From Pseudomonas sp. efr-133-TYG-5 (lineage in GTDB: Bacteria; Pseudomonadota; Gammaproteobacteria; Pseudomonadales; Pseudomonadaceae): a stretch of DNA of 64,000 nucleotides. The position numbers and the translations under genes are program-made. The DNA lies in the NCBI RefSeq assembly GCF_030209175.1, contig NZ_JARVSM010000007.1, forward strand, positions 310,001-374,000, read 5' to 3'. This document shows, one piece after another, positions 61,836-64,000 of this stretch. Under the pieces are notes generated by a model. It was not told the origin of the DNA. It searched no databases and worked only from the letters and a program-made list of their open reading frames with translations. Every line of letters begins with the position of its first letter. The stretch's first letter is position 1.

Positions 61836-62945
61836 TTACTCGGTGAAGGGGATGCTCTCGACCACTTCCAGGTCATACCCGGTCAACCCGGCATATTTCA
61901 GCGGCGGGCCGAGGTGGCGTAGTTTGCCGACCCCGAGGTTCTGCAGAATCTGCGCCCCGGTGCCAACCTCGGAATAGATCCGCGATTGCGACCGGCTGAA
62001 CTGCCGCGGCGGCTGGGTCAGTTGCGGCACGCGCTCGAGCAACGCCTGCGACGACTCATGGTTGGCCAGCACCACGACCACGCCATGGCCCTCGGCCGCG
62101 ATCCGTTGCAGCGCCGCCCACAGCGTCCAGTTGCTCGGCCCGCTGTACTCGGCGCCGACCAGATCGCGCAGCGGATCGATCACATGCACACGCACCAGCG
62201 TCGGTTCCTCGCGGCGCAGATTGCCCATGACCATCGCCATGTGCACGCCGCCTTCGATGCGGTCCTCGAAGGTGATCAGGCGAAAGGTGCCATGCACCGT
62301 TGGCAATTCGCGTTCGCCAATGCGCTCGATGGTGTGTTCGGTGCTCAGGCGATAGTGGATCAGGTCGGCAATGGTGCCGATCTTGATCCCGTGCTTGCGC
62401 GCAAACACTTCCAGATCCGGGCGGCGGGCCATGGTGCCGTCGTCGTTCATCACCTCGACGATCACCGAAGCCGGGGTGAAGCCGGCGAGGCGCGCCAGGT
62501 CGCAGCCGGCCTCGGTGTGGCCGGCGCGGGTCAGCACGCCGCCTTCCTTGGCGCGCAACGGGAAGATGTGCCCGGGCTGCACCAGGTCTTCGGCGCGCGC
62601 ATCCGCGGCCACCGCGGCGGCTACCGTGCGGGCGCGGTCGGCGGCGGAAATGCCGGTAGTGACGCCAACCGCAGCCTCGATGGACACGGTGAACGCGGTA
62701 CTGAACACGCTGCCGTTGCTCGGCACCATTTGCTCCAGGCCCAGGCGCTGGCAGTGTTCGTCGGTCAGGGTCAGGCAGATCAGGCCGCGCGCCTCGCGGG
62801 CCATGAAGCTGATCGCCGCGGGTGTGCAGCAGTCGGCGGCCAGCAGCAGGTCGCCTTCGTTTTCGCGATCTTCGTCATCGACCAGCAACACCATTTTGCC
62901 GAGACGGTAATCTTCGAGGATTTCTTCAATGCTGTTGAAGGCCAT
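61836..62945 (-). CDS. ribBA-like: RibBA-like protein: dihydroxybutanone phosphate synthase with non-catalytic GTP cyclohydrolase II domain
   Basis: 369 residues. The N-terminal domain (1-205) has LVDDEDRENEGDLLLAADCC (acidic metal site), and RAGHTEAGCDLARLAGF, as in active RibB, which makes 3,4-dihydroxy-2-butanone 4-phosphate from ribulose 5-phosphate. The C-terminal domain (206-369) has the fold of GTP cyclohydrolase II but not its zinc cysteines; the corresponding segment is VHVIDPLRDLVGAEYSGPSN. It therefore resembles the RibBX type. No FMN riboswitch fits in the 69-base upstream region, which instead carries operator copy D. The paralogue probably raises flavin supply under catabolic control. 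Confidence 0.92.
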   Translation of the reverse strand: MAFNSIEEILEDYRLGKMVLLVDDEDRENEGDLLLAADCCTPAAISFMAREARGLICLTLTDEHCQRLGLEQMVPSNGSVFSTAFTVSIEAAVGVTTGISAADRARTVAAAVAADARAEDLVQPGHIFPLRAKEGGVLTRAGHTEAGCDLARLAGFTPASVIVEVMNDDGTMARRPDLEVFARKHGIKIGTIADLIHYRLSTEHTIERIGERELPTVHGTFRLITFEDRIEGGVHMAMVMGNLRREEPTLVRVHVIDPLRDLVGAEYSGPSNWTLWAALQRIAAEGHGVVVVLANHESSQALLERVPQLTQPPRQFSRSQSRIYSEVGTGAQILQNLGVGKLRHLGPPLKYAGLTGYDLEVVESIPFTE

Positions 62946-62964
62946 GCTGGACTCTCAGGGTTCG

Positions 62965-62993
62965 TTGGAAATAATATTGGTATACCATAATAC
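62965..62993. promoter_or_regulatory. Divergent promoter region with shared operator, copy D
   Basis: The 17-mer TTGGTATACCATAATAC (62977-62993) includes the perfect palindrome TGGTATACCA. On the plus strand TTGGAA (62965-62970) and TAATAC (62988-62993), 17 bases apart, would drive the DUF1330 gene. The leftward promoter of the RibBA paralogue must also overlap this site because only 69 bases separate the two genes. Confidence 0.76.
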
Positions 62994-63014
62994 AAAATCA
63001 GCCGAGAGGTCACT

Positions 63015-63311
63015 ATGAAGGCGTACTGGATTGCCCACGTGGACATCAGCGATCCTGAGCACTACAGCCAATACACCCAACGCGCGCCGCAGGCGTTCGC
63101 CGCGTTCGGCGCGAAGTTTCTGGCCAGGGGCGGGCGCAGCGAGGCGCTGGAGGGCAGGGCTACACCGCAGCGTAGCGTGGTGATCGAGTTCGACAGCTAT
63201 GAGAAGGCCGTGGCGTGCTACCACTCGGCGGCGTATCAGGAGGCGAAGCGTTATCGCGAGGATTGGGCGAGGGCTGAGATCATCATCGTTGAGGGCATCG
63301 CCCCCATTTAA
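63015..63311 (+). CDS. DUF1330 family protein
   Basis: 98 residues. The sequence KAYWIAHVDISDPEHYSQYT, then FGAKFLARGGRSEALEG and VVIEFDSYEKAVACYHSAAY, is the DUF1330 ferredoxin-like fold, a dimeric alpha/beta barrel type whose role is not established. It is divergent from the RibBA paralogue and shares operator D, so it belongs to the predicted flavin-linked regulon and may act on a product of the monooxygenase. Confidence 0.9.
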   Translation: MKAYWIAHVDISDPEHYSQYTQRAPQAFAAFGAKFLARGGRSEALEGRATPQRSVVIEFDSYEKAVACYHSAAYQEAKRYREDWARAEIIIVEGIAPI

Positions 63312-63328
63312 GCAACACCGCTAAAACG

Positions 63329-63416
63329 GTGGGAGCGAGCCTGCTCGCGAAAGCGGTCGTTCATTCAACATCGGTATCGACTGACCCGACGCCTTCGCGA
63401 GCAGGCTCGCTCCCAC
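63329..63416. repeat. REP-type inverted repeat pair
   Basis: Arms of about 23 bases, GTGGGAGCGAGCCTGCTCGC at 63329-63348 and its complement ending at 63416, with about 42 bases between. Located between the convergent DUF1330 and Nudix genes. It is a variant of the REP at 57426. Confidence 0.88.
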
Positions 63417-63432
63417 AGGGGGAGTGTGATTC

Positions 63433-63996
63433 TCAGCGGATGAAGTGAATCTTGCCGCTGTCGTCATTGCCCATGTAGATGCCATAGACGCCAGCCTGGC
63501 GTTCCTCGATATAGCGCTCGAGGATCTGCCGGATCGCCGGGTAGTAGATCTTGTCCCACGGGATGTCTTCGGGGGCGAAGAACTTGTAGTCCATGGTCTC
63601 GGGGCCGAACTGGCCGGTGATCTCCAGCGCGATGGCGCGGAAGATGATGTACACCTCGCTGATCTTCGGCACGCTGAAGATCGAGTACGGCGAGAGGATT
63701 TCCGCGCGCACGCCGCTTTCTTCCCAGACTTCGCGCAGGGCGGCCTGTTCGGTGGTCTCGCCGCTTTCCATGAAGCCGGCCGGCAGCGTCCAGGTGCCCG
63801 GACGCGGTGGGATTGCCCGTTGGCACAGCAGGTATTTGCCGTCCTGCTCGATGATGCAGCCGGCGATGATCTTTGGATTGACGTAGTGGATGTAGCCGCA
63901 GGCGCGGCACATCAGGCGCTCGTGCGTATCGCCCGGCGGGACCTGCTGACCAAGGTCAGGGCCGCCGCACTTCGGGCAAAAGCTCGGGCTGAACAT
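63433..63996 (-). CDS. Nudix hydrolase with N-terminal zinc ribbon
   Basis: 187 residues, start ATG at 63996 at the very end of the window, complete. The N-terminus has a CPKCGG...CRACGY zinc ribbon (residues 8-33). The Nudix box GFMESGETTEQAALREVWEE is intact at about 75-97. This arrangement resembles NudC-like or ADP-ribose pyrophosphatase-type enzymes with a Zn module; the substrate is a nucleoside diphosphate derivative of unknown type. Confidence 0.92.
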   Translation of the reverse strand: MFSPSFCPKCGGPDLGQQVPPGDTHERLMCRACGYIHYVNPKIIAGCIIEQDGKYLLCQRAIPPRPGTWTLPAGFMESGETTEQAALREVWEESGVRAEILSPYSIFSVPKISEVYIIFRAIALEITGQFGPETMDYKFFAPEDIPWDKIYYPAIRQILERYIEERQAGVYGIYMGNDDSGKIHFIR

Positions 63997-64000
63997 GTCA

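Noticed and set aside
61532..61846. A 104-residue plus-strand frame between the ABC operon and the RibBA paralogue
   Set aside because: It runs through promoter C and the inverted repeat and has no ribosome site or family resemblance.
62946..63014. FMN riboswitch upstream of the RibBA paralogue
   Set aside because: Only 69 bases separate it from the divergent DUF1330 gene, too short for the aptamer, and none of its conserved segments are seen.
1..64000. Insertion sequence, prophage, tRNA or rRNA genes
   Set aside because: No transposase, integrase, phage structural protein or recognisable stable RNA gene was found on either strand.

Overview
The window looks like chromosomal DNA of a fluorescent Pseudomonas (P. 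fluorescens complex). It is GC-rich and densely coding. It carries GTGGGAGC-type REP inverted repeats between convergent genes and typical Pseudomonas small families (DUF1652, DUF3087, DUF2784). There is no rRNA, tRNA, prophage, transposase gene or CRISPR array. The first gene is cut by the window edge; the last (Nudix hydrolase) is complete.

Layout. 1-12 kb: end of a luciferase-like monooxygenase gene, an FAD/NAD(P)-binding protein, a solute-binding protein, the nucleosidase PpnN, an AzlCD exporter pair, an HMCES/YedK-type protein and a sulfonate-type ABC system (permease plus two divergent binding proteins, no ATPase). 12-17 kb: polysaccharide deacetylase lipoprotein, small proteins, Nudix, a DUF6338 membrane protein. 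17-23 kb: a YdiJ-type D-2-hydroxyglutarate dehydrogenase with a divergent LysR gene, then Sad (succinate semialdehyde dehydrogenase) with its divergent regulator PtrR, then an M24 peptidase. 23-39 kb is a catabolic region: a ketoglutarate-semialdehyde-dehydrogenase-like gene with an isochorismatase-type hydrolase and HxlR regulator; a leftward cluster of flavin monooxygenase, RidA, DUF1028 and ArgE-like genes followed by an NCS1 permease; an alpha/beta hydrolase with HxlR; then an LLM monooxygenase plus flavin reductase divergent from a second NCS1 permease. 39-50 kb: orphan polyamine-type binding protein, TerC, Dyp peroxidase, amidase, AraC regulator with bile-acid-symporter-type carrier, LysR, and a response regulator/hybrid kinase pair. 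50-57 kb: small lipoproteins, a striking 13-residue tandem-repeat protein, a 545-base non-coding stretch, the reverse transsulfuration pair, Ppx/GppA, and ParD-like plus Map. 57-64 kb: a four-gene Pot-type ABC operon, a RibBA paralogue, DUF1330, and a zinc-ribbon Nudix hydrolase.

The most interesting observation is a dispersed regulon. A 17-bp element (consensus TTGGWATACCATAATAY; 13 of 17 positions invariant) occurs four times: twice between the flavin reductase/LLM monooxygenase operon and the NCS1 permease (37234-37250, 37407-37423), once upstream of the Pot-type ABC operon (61603-61619, minus strand) and once between the RibBA paralogue and DUF1330 (62977-62993). Two copies, 24 kb apart, are identical over all 17 bp and sit in the same place relative to near-identical -35/-10 elements. 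The predicted module therefore combines two importers, a two-component flavin monooxygenase, and a dedicated source of the riboflavin precursor dihydroxybutanone phosphate. This suggests oxidation of an imported, probably nitrogenous or heterocyclic compound with boosted flavin supply. The substrate and regulator are unknown from this window.
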